Shown piece by piece: positions 28,742-38,785 of a DNA stretch of 42,500 nucleotides. The stretch is taken from the NCBI GenBank assembly GCA_009746045.1, contig RPFO01000022.1, positions 4,480,702-4,523,201 on the forward strand, given 5' to 3'. Source of the stretch: Mesostigma viride (lineage: Eukaryota; Streptophyta; Mesostigmatophyceae; Mesostigmatales; Mesostigmataceae). How positions within the stretch are numbered: the first letter of the stretch is position 1; every line of letters starts with the position of its first letter. The notes beneath the pieces are model-generated. The model saw only the letters and a list, made by a program, of their open reading frames with translations, was not told where the DNA came from and did no database searches. A program made the position numbers and the translations under genes.

Positions 28742-30453
28742 GACGGGGGGGGTCAGAGGCGCGGTTTTGGCGCCAAATTTGGTCCTAGGGTCACTTGGTG
28801 GGTTTTGGCGCGAAACTGGGATAGGTACTGAGCGCGCCAAGCCCCTGGGGTCGACAGGGGTCGACCGTACCTGGAAAATATGAGGCGACGAAAAGTACCT
28901 ACAATAGCAAGAACATCGCAATGCAATCGAGTGTTTTGTCGAGTGGCGGCTATGGGGTCGTGCCAGTTCCGAGGCTTGCCTGAATGTTATAGGGCATTAT
29001 TTTGCCCCGGACGAAGACAGCATTTTAGATCGTCATCTAGTGATTTCGAAGATGCTATTCTTCACGTGCAGGTGCTTTGTATATGTCGAAAATTTTGTTC
29101 ATGAACGGATTTTGGCATTGTTGAAGAAAATCTGAGAGCTACGTAGATCGCATGATAGGTCAGTTCGCAGTTCGGTTTTACAATTTCTTTTTCCGCCCAG
29201 GCGCTGCGGATATCGCGAGTATGGGTTATGGTACGCTTCTGGGCTTATGGGCGACATGGGGAGAAGAGGGACCTGGGCAGTTGCATGCGTCAAAGAGTCT
29301 CTATTTTTTCGTCGTGATGTCGCAGTCGCGCCTGGCGAAAACCAGGGCGAGCGCGAGCCATATTTTTCTTTTGCCGCAAGGCTGGGTGCTTCCCACGCGT
29401 CACCGTCCTTTAATATATATTTCTTGAGCTGGCCCGCGCAGCTGGCGGCCTGGGCGCACGTCAAGAGCAAGGTTCCGACTGTCATTCTCAACCGCATCGT
29501 TCTAAGTAAGCGTGTTAAGCGGATTGTAACCTATAACTCTCGCAGACGTGATCATTCCGGTTGCTTTCAATGCCCAACTTCGTGGTTTTGATTACGTTTA
29601 TGTCCGGGGAATAACGGAAGTTTGCTGGGCAGTACTTTCTTTTCCCGCTGCGTCACTGAAAAGGTAAACGGCCTTGCGTTATCAAAACAGCAGCGACTAG
29701 AAAGTCGCTGTGCTTAATTGCGATGTGGTAGTTTGATTCAACACATATACTGCCTTGTTGCTGAGAAGTTTTTCAAGGCTTGCTGGTATGTTGCCCATAT
29801 GTTTCTAATGCTTCAACTCATGTCCAAGTGATCAAGACTGGCTTGGAAACTTGAGCTTGTCATGTTTACATTGTGCTTGTGTTACAACTTGTGCCTCTTT
29901 GCATTATATGTTTCATATATAACGTAAGGGTTCAGCATCATGGTTTAGCACCGTGGTGGCAGCCGAGCCTCTACCAACGATCATGGACCTAACCTTGGCG
30001 AGTATTTGCTTCATATTTCACTCGTTGGACTGAGCTAGCTTTACACCTGCTGTATGGCCTGCACCATGGTCCCTGGTTGCCAGTTACATTTTGTCCCCCC
30101 ACCCTGGCCGGCTGCAGGGTCTAGGACTGCGAGGGTGTAACATAGACATGTTGTGGGCACCCTGGGTGCATGTTCAGGGCCAGCCATGACCTGGCCATGC
30201 CTTCTTTCTTGGCATATTGTTGACTTGAGTGCTATTTGGTCACTCGCGTAGCGACCCCCCTGCATTCATAAATCGTAAACAATTATACAATGAGCATATT
30301 TCATGGATGTTAAGCATTGCAACTCTTGAACATATCATAAATGAACATGGTTCCATACCGTACCCATGGATGTGTTGACATGTGTTAGTTATTACAAATG
30401 GTATCCATGCTTTAAAATGTCCTCATTTGAGGACATTTTCTTGGTGATTAGAC
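28696..30453 (+). mobile_element. Nested insert in copy C integrase
   Basis: 1,758 bp, the same length and site as in copy A, flanked by AGTAGT at 28690-28695 and 30454-30459. It has the same end palindromes and the same once-interrupted internal frame (about 28908-29591). No other supported gene lies in it. Confidence 0.8.
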
Positions 30454-30454
30454 A

Positions 30455-31261
30455 GTAGTAGAAGAAGCGCTTAGGCACTATGTTAATGGCTCGGGTAGTG
30501 ATTGGGAGGATTATTTATGTTTGGTAGAGTTCTCCCTCAACAATTGTCCCCAAGCTGCGCATGGATATACGCCCTTCTTCTTAGATACTGGTAGACAGCC
30601 CCTTACCCCTACCTCTCTCTTAGCTAGTCCTCTACGGGACAAGGATGATGTGTCCCGAGATACTGTAGAAGGTGTACAGTCCTTACTAGATAGAATGAAA
30701 ACTGCTCATGACCACGCGATCTCAGGGTATCAAAAAGCTCAGGCTAAGTACCTTGCTAGGTTGCGTGCCTCCTTAGATAGACGAGCACCTGAGATAGAAG
30801 TAGGAGATCTAGTATTAGTAGAAGGCCCCCGTGTTGGCCGTTTTGCTCATAAGTTTGAAGCAGAACTGAAGGTCAAACTTAGGCCTGCCTTCTTAGGACC
30901 CTTCCATGTGTTGTCTAGGGTAGGAAATTTCTTGTATAAAGTCGATATCCCTACCTCTTGGCAAACGCATTCAAACACCTTCCATAGGAGCCAGCTTAAA
31001 CTGTACCACCCTAGTACGTTCGCTGGCAGGGAGTTAGCGCCTGCCCCTTTAGAGCATAATCCTGACACTGGGGAAGTAGAAGACGAAGTAGAAAGCATCG
31101 TGGCCCATCGAGATATCAAAAAGGGCCGCGGTACCCAGCGTCAGTATAAAGTGAAGTGGATGTATGCTCGTAGTGAAGTAGATAAGGTTTGGTATACGGA
31201 GAGTGAGCTAGATGGGTGTAGTCGCCTGCTGCAGGAATATAAAACCCTGCACAAGCTCTAG
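30455..31261 (+). CDS. pol: Pol: integrase C-terminal domain and chromodomain, copy C
   Basis: It matches the copy A segment at 9090-9896, intact from the end of the insert to the stop, with an internal ATG at 30521. The chromodomain occupies about the last 60 residues. The nested insert separates it from the catalytic core. Confidence 0.9.
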   Translation, partial: VVEEALRHYVNGSGSDWEDYLCLVEFSLNNCPQAAHGYTPFFLDTGRQPLTPTSLLASPLRDKDDVSRDTVEGVQSLLDRMKTAHDHAISGYQKAQAKYLARLRASLDRRAPEIEVGDLVLVEGPRVGRFAHKFEAELKVKLRPAFLGPFHVLSRVGNFLYKVDIPTSWQTHSNTFHRSQLKLYHPSTFAGRELAPAPLEHNPDTGEVEDEVESIVAHRDIKKGRGTQRQYKVKWMYARSEVDKVWYTESELDGCSRLLQEYKTLHKL

Positions 31262-31336
31262 TCGTAGCCTTCTCCTCTCTTATGTTATGTCTGCTGTCGA
31301 CGGGTGGTTGGTTGTCCCCTCCCCTCCGCAGCCGTC

Positions 31337-33645
31337 ATGTCAGAGCCTACCCCTCCGGCTGAGAGCCCGCTGCCGTCCCTGCCCCTACCGGACCCTGAGC
31401 TGTATTTCGAGGCCCTTCCGGGCCGCTGGGTGTCGCGATCATGTTACCGGGTGGCGTTGTGCAGCCGGCCCTTCAGGCCCAACATGCGAGCTTAGTCAGG
31501 GCGGCCCTCTTCGGGGTCACGTGGTATGGTCCTTCCCCTGATGAGCCGCACCAGCTTGTCCTGCACGGGTTCGACGATGCCGGACACTGTTTGTTGGGGT
31601 GTGGTTCCAGCTGTCCCGCCTTGGGGCAGATAGATGCGGTTCTCCGGTGTTGCCGTGTGTTCTCCTACCTCTCCACTCCTGTGGGCCGTACCTGCCTACG
31701 GGAGGTGTTCCCTTGGCTTCCAGCTGAGGGTGATGCTGAGGTAGACGAGAACCCCTGCGACCTTTTACGGGCCGTAGAGTTCATGGAGATAGCTGATCAG
31801 TCGGCGGGACTAGCGGTTAGTGGTCCTGCCCCTTCGGGCGCCCCAGCCGAGGTACATTATACTCCAGATTATTCTGCCTCGAGCGCTGCGTCCGTCTCCT
31901 CGGCGTCTGTTCCTCCCTCTCCGGTCCCGTCGTCCCCTCGGTCGACCCGGGGTGTTGCAGTAGAGCCTACCCCTTCGGGTTTGCCTGATCCGCTTTCGGC
32001 GACGGTCTCGGCTATGCAGGCTCAGATCCAGTCCCTGACCACGGCGTTCGGGGCCTTCCTGGCGGCCCAAGCGCAGACTCCGGCCACGCCAGGTGGGGTG
32101 TCTGTGGTGTCCGCGCCCCCTACCCCTTCGGTTTCTTCGGCACCTGTGGTTTCGCCGGCGCCCCCTACCCCTTCGGTTGCTGCGGTTCCGACACCTCCGG
32201 TTGCCTCTGTGCCTGCGGCCGACGTTCCCGCGCCTCGGCGCGAGCCTTCAGCCCCTTCGGCTGTGCCCGTCGTCGCCCCCTCTGGGCCGTCCGCTGCGCC
32301 CTCACAGCCAGTTCGTGGTTTCTTCAGCGACACGGGCGATCATCCCAGGCTTTGGGAGGGTGGTCCCCCGCAGAGGATCCCGGTGCCCGACTGGAGCTTG
32401 GATGGTAACCAATCTATGCCGGTCTTCCTGTCCCTACGGGCCCTATCTTCAATATGTGGCCTGAGGGTGCACCGGCAACGGAGACCGGCGCGCCTGCGTC
32501 GATGGCGGGTCCGTCACGGCCCTCTCTGGCTTCGGGTCCGGCGCGACCTCCTGTTTTACCAGTGCCCCCTGCGTCGGTGTCGGCTCCTGCCCCTGCGTCG
32601 GCCCCTGCTCCGGTCCCTCCTCCTTCGGCCTCGCGGTCTTTGGCCGCGGTTGTTCGGTCCACCGGTCAGGATCCTCGCGCCACCCGCGCTGCCGATTCCC
32701 TCAGGGAGTTGTCCCAGGGTGATCGGGACAGGGCTCCTTCTGTGGTGCACGCGACGCCGGAGTCGCGTGACACGCCCATTCCGGGGTATGGTATGTCCGC
32801 ACTCGCCTGCCGACAGTGTGACCTGCCGCGCGCCTCTGCTGAGCTTGCCATCTCTCCCATGTCCTACGGGTTCTCCCAGGTGTGTCGGGCGCCCCGGGAT
32901 CGTGGCCTACCCATTGAGACTGATCGGCCTCCGTTCGACATGGTTATTTTAGCTGATCCGGTGTTCGAGGGTGAGATCCTGGTCCGGCGCGTCCTGTATC
33001 GCTGGGCGAGGCGCCACAACGACTTAGACACCTACGGTGGGTTCCAGTGGGCTTACCCTCCCCCTCTGGGCATTATGGCTTCGGATGCCCTTACAGTAGA
33101 GTTTCCTGCGGTGCCGGGTGCGGCGTACACTACGGTCCTCCAGCCCATCCTTGAGTGGGATGCCCGCCGCCCGGCGCCTATCCCGGGCCAGGGTCTAGAC
33201 TCCCGTGGTCACCCTCCTCCTCGGGCCAGCGACTACCTAGAGACATTCGGGTCGCGACAGTGTGTTCGTCGGTGGCGCTCCCGCGAGGTGCGGCACATCC
33301 GGTTGTGGCCGTCCAACGTGGAGCCCCTGGTGGACCTGTTCTTCCCGACGGGTATGCGCCCTCGGATCCGGTACCATCGCCTCCTCCTGCGGGCCCTTTG
33401 CCTGATCGCGGTAGAGCCTTTCCTTCGCCTCTTTGCCTGTGGCTTTTGGACTGGGCCCGTGGCCAGGTCGTCCTCACGCAGCATAGGTATTACTGGGCCT
33501 TCCTGGGCCTCTTTCCTGACGGCGTGTGGGCCGATGTTTTCCTCACCGTAGATAGGCATGACAATGTTGAGGATGTGGCCCATTACCAGGCCTACCTGGA
33601 TGTCCTGCTGGCCTCCGTGGTACCTACCAGACGGATGGCCATTAG
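31337..33645 (+). pseudogene. Large 3' ORF, copy C, broken by small indels
   Basis: It has the same ATG and stop as the copy A ORF (9973-12285). Losses relative to copy A occur near 31447 (CCGGG against CCAGGG), 32413 (AATCTATG against AATCCTATG), 33447 (one T fewer in a run) and 33617 (CTCCGTGG against CTCCCGCGG). The reading frame is lost after about 35 codons and regained in pieces. Several substitutions also separate it from A, so A and C are not simply the same consensus. Confidence 0.75.
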
Positions 33646-34002
33646 ATAGAGGGCCTTAGGCCCGACCTGAGGGTGTTGTCCCTCCGGTATGTAGAGTCGC
33701 CCTCATGTTCTGGCCAGTTGACTGGTCGTTCTTGGTCCTTGGTGCTGATTGGTTTACTCTGTGTGTCCTGCCCAGTGCCGTTCCCCCCCGGCAAGGACTT
33801 TGTTCCAGGCAGTTAGGGGAACCTACCACCAGGCTTGGTGCTGGCTAACCCTACACCTCCAGGCGTGGTGGTGGAGACCGTGTGAACTATTGGTGCTTGT
33901 ATCTGGATGGCCTGCTGACTGTGTTAGTGTGTGCTGGGTGCATTAGGTTTCCTACCCCTTGTTTTCCTCCCTGTACGTAGGGAGAGGGCTCCCTACCTTT
34001 GT

Positions 34003-34013
34003 GGGGGGGGAGG
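34003..34013 (+). promoter_or_regulatory. 3' polypurine tract, copy C
   Basis: Eight G then AGG abut the 3' LTR. It is one G longer than in copy A. Confidence 0.85.
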
Positions 34014-34586
34014 TGTTACGTCGCGTAACAATTCGTTGTAGTTACGGACGTAAATTAGGTCTTTTGCCTCGGTTGTCCCTAGGTTTACGTTTAGGCTCCT
34101 ACCGGGACATTATTGTCCTCGTAACAGTACTGTGGTACATTGGGTGCTGTTGGGCGCCGCGCCGCGTACTTTACTAGTGGTCCTTATCCTGTGGTAGAAT
34201 GTAGTGGACCAGCGTGCATCAGTAGATGTAGTGGTCTAGCGTGCATCTGTAGGCGAGGGCCATGTCGGCCCGAGCGTGTTGGACCGTTGGTGACCATTTA
34301 TGCGCGTCCTACCTTTTGTGTGTGCACTCGGCGTGTGTTAAATGAATTAACACATATAGGCTTGGGTCACGGCAGTGTAGTTGTGTTTCCTTCCTCTATT
34401 CCTGGAGTAAACGGGTTTTGATAAATGGTTGTATGGCGTATTATAGTAACACTTACGTTAATGCATTGAGATCAGCTCCGTCACGTTCGTCTTTCGCCAG
34501 AGGGTTAAGTAGAGGAGGCCTGACCAGTTTAGGTAGTATCAGGCCCATTAGAGGTAGAGGTGGAGGTAGATATCCGCGGCGTAACA
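34014..34586 (+). repeat. 3' LTR of copy C
   Basis: 573 bp, without visible difference from the copy A 3' LTR, including GTCCTACCTTTT and CACATATAGG. It is followed by AGAAG at 34587-34591. Confidence 0.95.
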
Positions 34587-34591
34587 AGAAG

Positions 34592-35166
34592 CCACGAATT
34601 TGATGTTGACTTGATATGCTTCTTTCTGTGAAGGCGTTGGATTTTTGTGCATGACATGTAATCCTGCGTGTAATAATGAAATGTTTTATGAAATAGAAAC
34701 TTGTCTTGCATGAGCCTTGCTGCAAATGCCGTTCATTGTTTTTCTCCCCCGGGTAAATGGGTGTTAGGGGTTAGGTTGACCGAAATGCTAAGTGAAATTC
34801 TAAGTGACATCCTGGTGACTGCAATTCAGATAACGACATGATTGTAGTACCGGTAGTGTACGCGAGAAGCATACGACGTCGTAACCTACGGGACGAATAC
34901 CGGGATCGTACAGTAAACGGACCCCATAACCTGACCGGTAACCTGAACGTTTACCGGGCGGTAACCTGAACCAGCCCGGTAACAAGGCCTTGTTACCGGG
35001 CAATAACGTGAACGGGCCCCGTTCCGGTTACCGGGCGGTAACCTGAACCGGCCCGATAACAAGGCCTTGTTACCGGGCTTGTTTTGGTTATATTGCCCGG
35101 TAACCCGAACGTGGCCACGTTCACGTTACCGGGCACGTTCCGGTAACTGCGTCCGTAACCGGAACG
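34592..35166. repeat. Second copy of the 3' flank
   Basis: It matches 13232-13805 with one extra A (CACGTTACCGGG against CACGTTCCGGG). Here the flank continues naturally into more of the GTTACC repeat and then unique DNA. Confidence 0.9.
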
Positions 35167-35262
35167 GACCCTGTTACCGGCCGGTAACATGGGTCCGTTC
35201 ATGTTACCGGGCGTGTTACCGGGTTCGTTCGTGTTACCGGGCGTGTTACCGCCCGGTCATCT
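34920..35262. repeat. GTTACC/GGTAAC palindrome cluster, complete copy
   Basis: About 340 bp consist almost wholly of inverted and direct copies of GTTACCGGGC and its complement, with CGTTC and GAACG words between. A perfect 28-bp palindrome lies at 34974-35001 and a near-perfect one at 35051-35078. It could fold into many hairpins. It may be a foldback-type element or a local palindromic satellite; no termini or target duplication were identified. Confidence 0.85.
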
Positions 35263-35573
35263 CCTTTTCTAGTGCACCTGCCCATGAAACCATCACCAAT
35301 GGCCTTCCACAGTATGTTCATGTCCCCGAAATACCGGCGATCGCTGGGCTCACGCCAGCCCTCATCCTTATGACATTCCTGCAAATGTTGGATTGGCGGA
35401 CCCTGACCGTTGTGAATTCCCAGAAAATACTCGGCAGACCGAGACGTCACAGTGCTCTGGGCAGCCGTGCCACGCACATCATAGCGCCAACCCACTTCTC
35501 CCTGGCAGAGCCGGCAGTTCTCTAACACCTCCCCCGGCTCTGCTGACCTCTTCCGCTTTGGGGGGGCGCTCAC
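35199..35573 (-). CDS. Possible BED-type zinc-finger protein, N-terminal exon (unnamed)
   Basis: A 124-residue minus-strand frame. It opens with a basic stretch (PPKRKR, residues 4-9). C20-x2-C23 and H63-x4-H68 (CRLC and HLQECH) follow, the ligand order of BED zinc fingers found at the start of hAT-type transposases. The spacing between pairs (39 residues) is longer than usual. Residues after about 105 are read from the GTTACC repeat (TRPVTR-type) and are unlikely to be real coding, so an intron or truncation is probable there. The function as DNA binding is inference. Confidence 0.4.
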   Translation of the reverse strand: MSAPPKRKRSAEPGEVLENCRLCQGEVGWRYDVRGTAAQSTVTSRSAEYFLGIHNGQGPPIQHLQECHKDEGWREPSDRRYFGDMNILWKAIGDGFMGRCTRKGDDRAVTRPVTRTNPVTRPVT

Positions 35574-35617
35574 AGGAGTTGGTGGAACGTGGCTACGCCT
35601 CTAAGCTCAGTGTAAAG

Positions 35618-35701
35618 CCATACGCAATACGCAATCATACGGGGCCCATGGGTATGGTGTATAATACGCCATACGGGGTATAATACGCAAATCATACGGG
35701 G
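35618..35701. repeat. ATACGC-word cluster, left
   Basis: It contains repeated CATACG, AATACGC and their complements (CCATACGCAATACGC, GTATAATACGCCATACGG). A related cluster lies at 36902-37045 in inverted layout, so the two may be terminal repeats of a roughly 1.4-kb element. No target duplication was found. Confidence 0.5.
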
Positions 35702-36685
35702 ACTCTTGAAAATGCTGTTTTTTGCATGGTTCAGGGGGTTCTTCAACATTCTGACCAATCAGGCATGTTTTTTTTGTGTTCTTGCAACACCACTTGCCTT
35801 TATTTAACACATCATCACATAATATTGCCGTTGCCGTCGCTGCATGCCTACAAATACAAGCATTGTACATCTGTTGTTATTAATAATGTCTGTAAATAGC
35901 ACAAAATAACAAAGTTGTATGCACAATCAGTGCACACCTGAAAAGGATAATAACTCAAGTAGATATGCATGCACATTGACACTTGCAGTGGTATAGAGAT
36001 CGCTGCCACCATTACTGTATGTTGAAGTTAAAAAACCATGCCATCACTGCATGGAATGGCTATACTAGGACTGAAATACTGCACATGGTCAGTCGGCCAA
36101 CTTGCCAAAAGTAATAAGACATTGTGCCAGAAACAGACATCTTGCCTACTCGTGGTAGGCCACCATGCAATATTGATCTACATGAAGCAAGAATCCATAC
36201 GGGCTGCCAACAATGTGGCTAGCGTGCAGGATAGCATGCATGCCAGCAACCCGACCCAGCTTCCCTAAACCATTAACACATATGGTACGGTGGCTGGCTA
36301 GCAGCAGCCTGCATGGCTAAATAAGGCATTTATGTGCATCGCGAGTCACACCAAATACCCCGCAGCCTGCGACGTAATGCCTCCGGCGGCCTCTTGCACT
36401 CGCTCACTCTTGCCTCCTTCGCATACGTAGCGCCCATGATATGGCGGGTGCTAGCCTTGCTCGGGTGGTAGAACCCGAGAATTTTGCATCCAAAAGTGTG
36501 CACGTCACTGAGCTAGTAGTTACCTGTCGGCTGCCCTTTCTTGTTGAGAGTCTGTTCTTTCACGATGTGTGTCCAGACAGTCTCGAATACGGCCTGCATC
36601 TCGTCGGCCCCATTATCATCGTGTTCCATAGACCCACACCATCACCGTCGCTAGCCATGGTGCCTGGATGTCAATTGTGCTACGA
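35702..36685. other. Sequence between ATACGC clusters, no supported gene
   Basis: It is mostly AT-rich from 35700 to 36300, with short frames on both strands. An 82-residue plus frame at 36441-36689 has no recognisable feature. I see nothing firm here. Confidence 0.4.
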
Positions 36686-36910
36686 TTAAATGTTAGGTGC
36701 CAGATGCGCGCCCTTGTTGGCAGACAACATACCGTCGTCACCTAATTTCCTCGTCCTTCGTCTCCTAGACCCTAGTCCGACACGCAGCAATCTGCAGCAA
36801 TGCACGTACAGTCGTACATGCTCGGCCAGCTTGGCACCTGCATCTAGTTCCGGCTCCACGTGCCGTCCAAAATGATGCCAGAAGCTACTTCGAACGAGGT
36901 TCATACGCAA
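36686..36910 (-). CDS. Short minus-strand ORF next to the right ATACGC cluster, uncertain
   Basis: A 74-residue frame starting just inside the right cluster. It begins with a hydrophobic/aromatic patch (RSSFWHHFGRHV), faintly like the start of a BED finger, followed by an Arg-rich tail. It contains no Cys pair in the expected place. It could be the first exon of a DNA transposon gene or chance. Confidence 0.2.
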   Translation of the reverse strand: MRMNLVRSSFWHHFGRHVEPELDAGAKLAEHVRLYVHCCRLLRVGLGSRRRRTRKLGDDGMLSANKGAHLAPNI

Positions 36911-37045
36911 AAAATACGCAAAAAATACGCAATACGCAAAAAATACGCAAAAAATACGCAGTGCGTATTTTTTTTCCCATTTTCATACGGAAATCTTGCG
37001 TATGGCGTATAATACGCGCCATACGGCGTATTATACGCCGTATGG
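36902..37045. repeat. ATACGC-word cluster, right
   Basis: It holds tandem AAAAAATACGC units followed by palindromic CATACGG/CCGTATG and GTATAATACGC words, ending in GCCGTATGG. It is the counterpart of 35618-35701. Confidence 0.6.
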
Positions 37046-37345
37046 CTGTTCACTGTCTAAGCTGTTGCCGCTGCGGAGGGGCTCGCATTCGCGGATGGGC
37101 CAGCTTGCACACGCAGCAGCAGCCGCTGCGGCCGTTGCGGCCGCAGCAGCAACACCGCCATCTCCTTCACCACGGTTTCCGGTGTGGGCACACGCTGCGG
37201 CGGCGGCTGCGGCGGCGGCTGCGGCGGCGGTGGCGGCACCATCACCGGACGACATCTCCCGCAGCAACTCCTTCATGGCCCTTATCTCTGTCTTCATGCA
37301 CGGAATCCATTTGGTGGCTTTGTGCACCGACGGTGCGCTCGATGC
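37046..37345. repeat. GCN-rich trinucleotide tract (poly-Ala either strand)
   Basis: Runs of GCGGCGGCT and GCAGCAGCCGCTGCGGCC at about 37104-37160 and 37194-37240 code for poly-Ala in a plus frame (36996-37445) and a minus frame (37031-37327). The minus frame has a helix-like stretch (MKTEIRAMKELLREM) before the Ala runs and may be the real one. No domain is recognised, so I treat it as a repeat with possible coding. Confidence 0.45.
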
Positions 37346-37445
37346 TATGAAGCGCGGACACCATCTGGTACACTCACAGTGGCAGCAAATGGATCGTAGC
37401 GATCAGCGCACTGTGCACAGCGATTACTGCCAAATAACCATGTAA

Positions 37446-37800
37446 AATGCACTATATCTAGGAGGTTGGAAAATTGCAAGAATACAAGGCATGCAAGGGG
37501 TTTGAAAGGACTATGGGTGTCAATTTGCTTATTTACCTCCTCTTGGCCAGGCCCCAAGCTGCCCAGCGGTGCGGCGGCGCGTGGCGCTCGGTGCGCCTGG
37601 AGGACATCAGCAGATACCTTCTTCCACGCTAAGCATCCCAAGTAACACGAAAACAACAGCCACATATACGCAGCAACATGAAAAAGTTAATCCCGCAATT
37701 CCTTTTTTCCATACGAGTATTCCTCAGCCAACAGTAAGACACATTATTGCATCACACTCAAAACGCAAGACTTGAAGCAATACAGGGGCTGCCGGGGCAA
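37446..37800. other. No supported gene
   Basis: A 106-residue minus frame (37345-37665) is open but has no motif. It could continue the minus-strand Ala-rich frame through an intron, which I cannot show. Confidence 0.35.
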
Positions 37801-37820
37801 TTAATTAATTAATTAATTAA
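37801..37820. repeat. (TTAA)n microsatellite
   Basis: Five TTAA units directly left of the MITE-like element. Confidence 0.9.
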
Positions 37821-37823
37821 AAT

Positions 37824-38100
37824 CATAGCTCCGTTGGGAGCATATGTAACACATAGCCCTGAGAAAGGGGCATCATCCATGGGGGGCCATCATGGGCGCA
37901 CATGCGCGTGGGCCACATGCATAGGCTAAGCCTCTGTAATCTAAAAGCCGGGGCAATGTAATCACTATGCATGCATAACTTCAGATCATGGGGATGCAGG
38001 TGCCCTGGTGCACCCCGAGCAAGTGTCGTTTACATTCCCACCCTTGCAGGAAGTAGCTTAGAATGTATTATGTGCTACATATACTCCCAACGGAGTTATG
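37824..38100. mobile_element. MITE-like element with 32-bp terminal inverted repeats
   Basis: The left end (37824-37855) and the reverse complement of the right end (38069-38100) match at 29 of 32 positions around the core CTCCGTTGGGAG. It is 277 bp long and non-coding. Both sides lie in TTAATTAA-type sequence (37801-37820 and 38110-38119), so the target duplication cannot be fixed; a TTAA-like or AT-rich target is suggested. Confidence 0.7.
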
Positions 38101-38234
38101 TTCCTAATGAATTAATTAACTAATGCATAACTTCATGCAACCACCACCAGCTCGTTGGACGGCCCTGGGTACACCTCTGAGGATATACATATTGTCATCA
38201 TCCAGGACAACATCATTTATGATTCTCAATCGTT

Positions 38235-38325
38235 TATCATTCTCACAGAATATATATATATTCATTGAGAATGATAGATTACGGAGGTGAGATAGGCTCA
38301 CAGAATATATATATATTGTCTCAAT
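38235..38325. repeat. AT-rich hairpins with repeated GAATATATATATATT core
   Basis: TATCATTCTCA (38235-38245) pairs with TGAGAATGATA (38266-38276) around GAATATATATATATTC. The motif CTCACAGAATATATATATATT recurs at about 38299. The region could be a diverged foldback repeat. Confidence 0.6.
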
Positions 38326-38418
38326 GATATATCACATGCCCCCTGCCTGCCCGCCCATGGCGCCCCCGCTCAGTGCCACTGATCACGTCACATGGAGGTG
38401 GCTGCCTGCCCTGCATGT

Positions 38419-38663
38419 CCCTCACCCCCCACCCCCCACCCCCCACCCCCCACCCCACCCCACCACCCCATCCCACCCCACCCCACCCCACCCCACCCCA
38501 CCCCACCCCCCACCCCGGCCCACCCCCCACCCCCACCCCCCACCCCACCCCCACCCCCACCCCCACCCCCACCCCCACCCCCACCCCCCCACCCCCACCC
38601 CCACCCCCCACCCCCACCCCCCCCCCCACCCCCACCCCCACCCCCCACCCCCCACCCCAAGGC
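38419..38663. repeat. C-rich CCCCA/CCCCCCA simple repeat, about 245 bp
   Basis: Uninterrupted CCCCA, CCCCCA and CCCCCCA units. The minus strand is a dense G-quadruplex-forming run. All long Pro/His or Gly/Trp frames over it are artefacts of the repeat. Confidence 0.95.
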
Positions 38664-38785
38664 TCATGGCTCGTGGCTTATGCCCCATGCCAACTGCCCC
38701 ATGCCTGCCTGCGGCGGTGGTCCCCGCTTGCTGGCTTGCCAGCACTTGTCTCAGGTGCACATGCCTGCCTGTGTTGCTTGCGCGT

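Larger units (their letters stand above)
22006..34586 (+). mobile_element. LTR retrotransposon copy C (Ty3/gypsy chromovirus), full length
   Basis: This 12,581-bp element is bounded by AGAAG at 22001-22005 and 34587-34591. Its structure is the same as copy A at about 99% identity. Pol is open from protease to the insert here, while gag and the 3' ORF carry 1-bp breaks, the reverse of copy A. The 5' LTR shares diagnostic bases with the 5' LTR of A, and the 3' LTR with the 3' LTR of A. A and C are therefore descendants or duplicate representations of one insertion. Confidence 0.95.

Noticed and set aside
36441-36910. Complete small genes
   Set aside because: Short frames on both strands have no recognised domain or supporting signals. 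Only one is kept, at low confidence.
38419-38663. Telomeric repeat
   Set aside because: CCCCA-type units are irregular and do not match known plant or algal telomere units (TTTAGGG, TTTTAGGG). The tract is internal and flanked by ordinary sequence.
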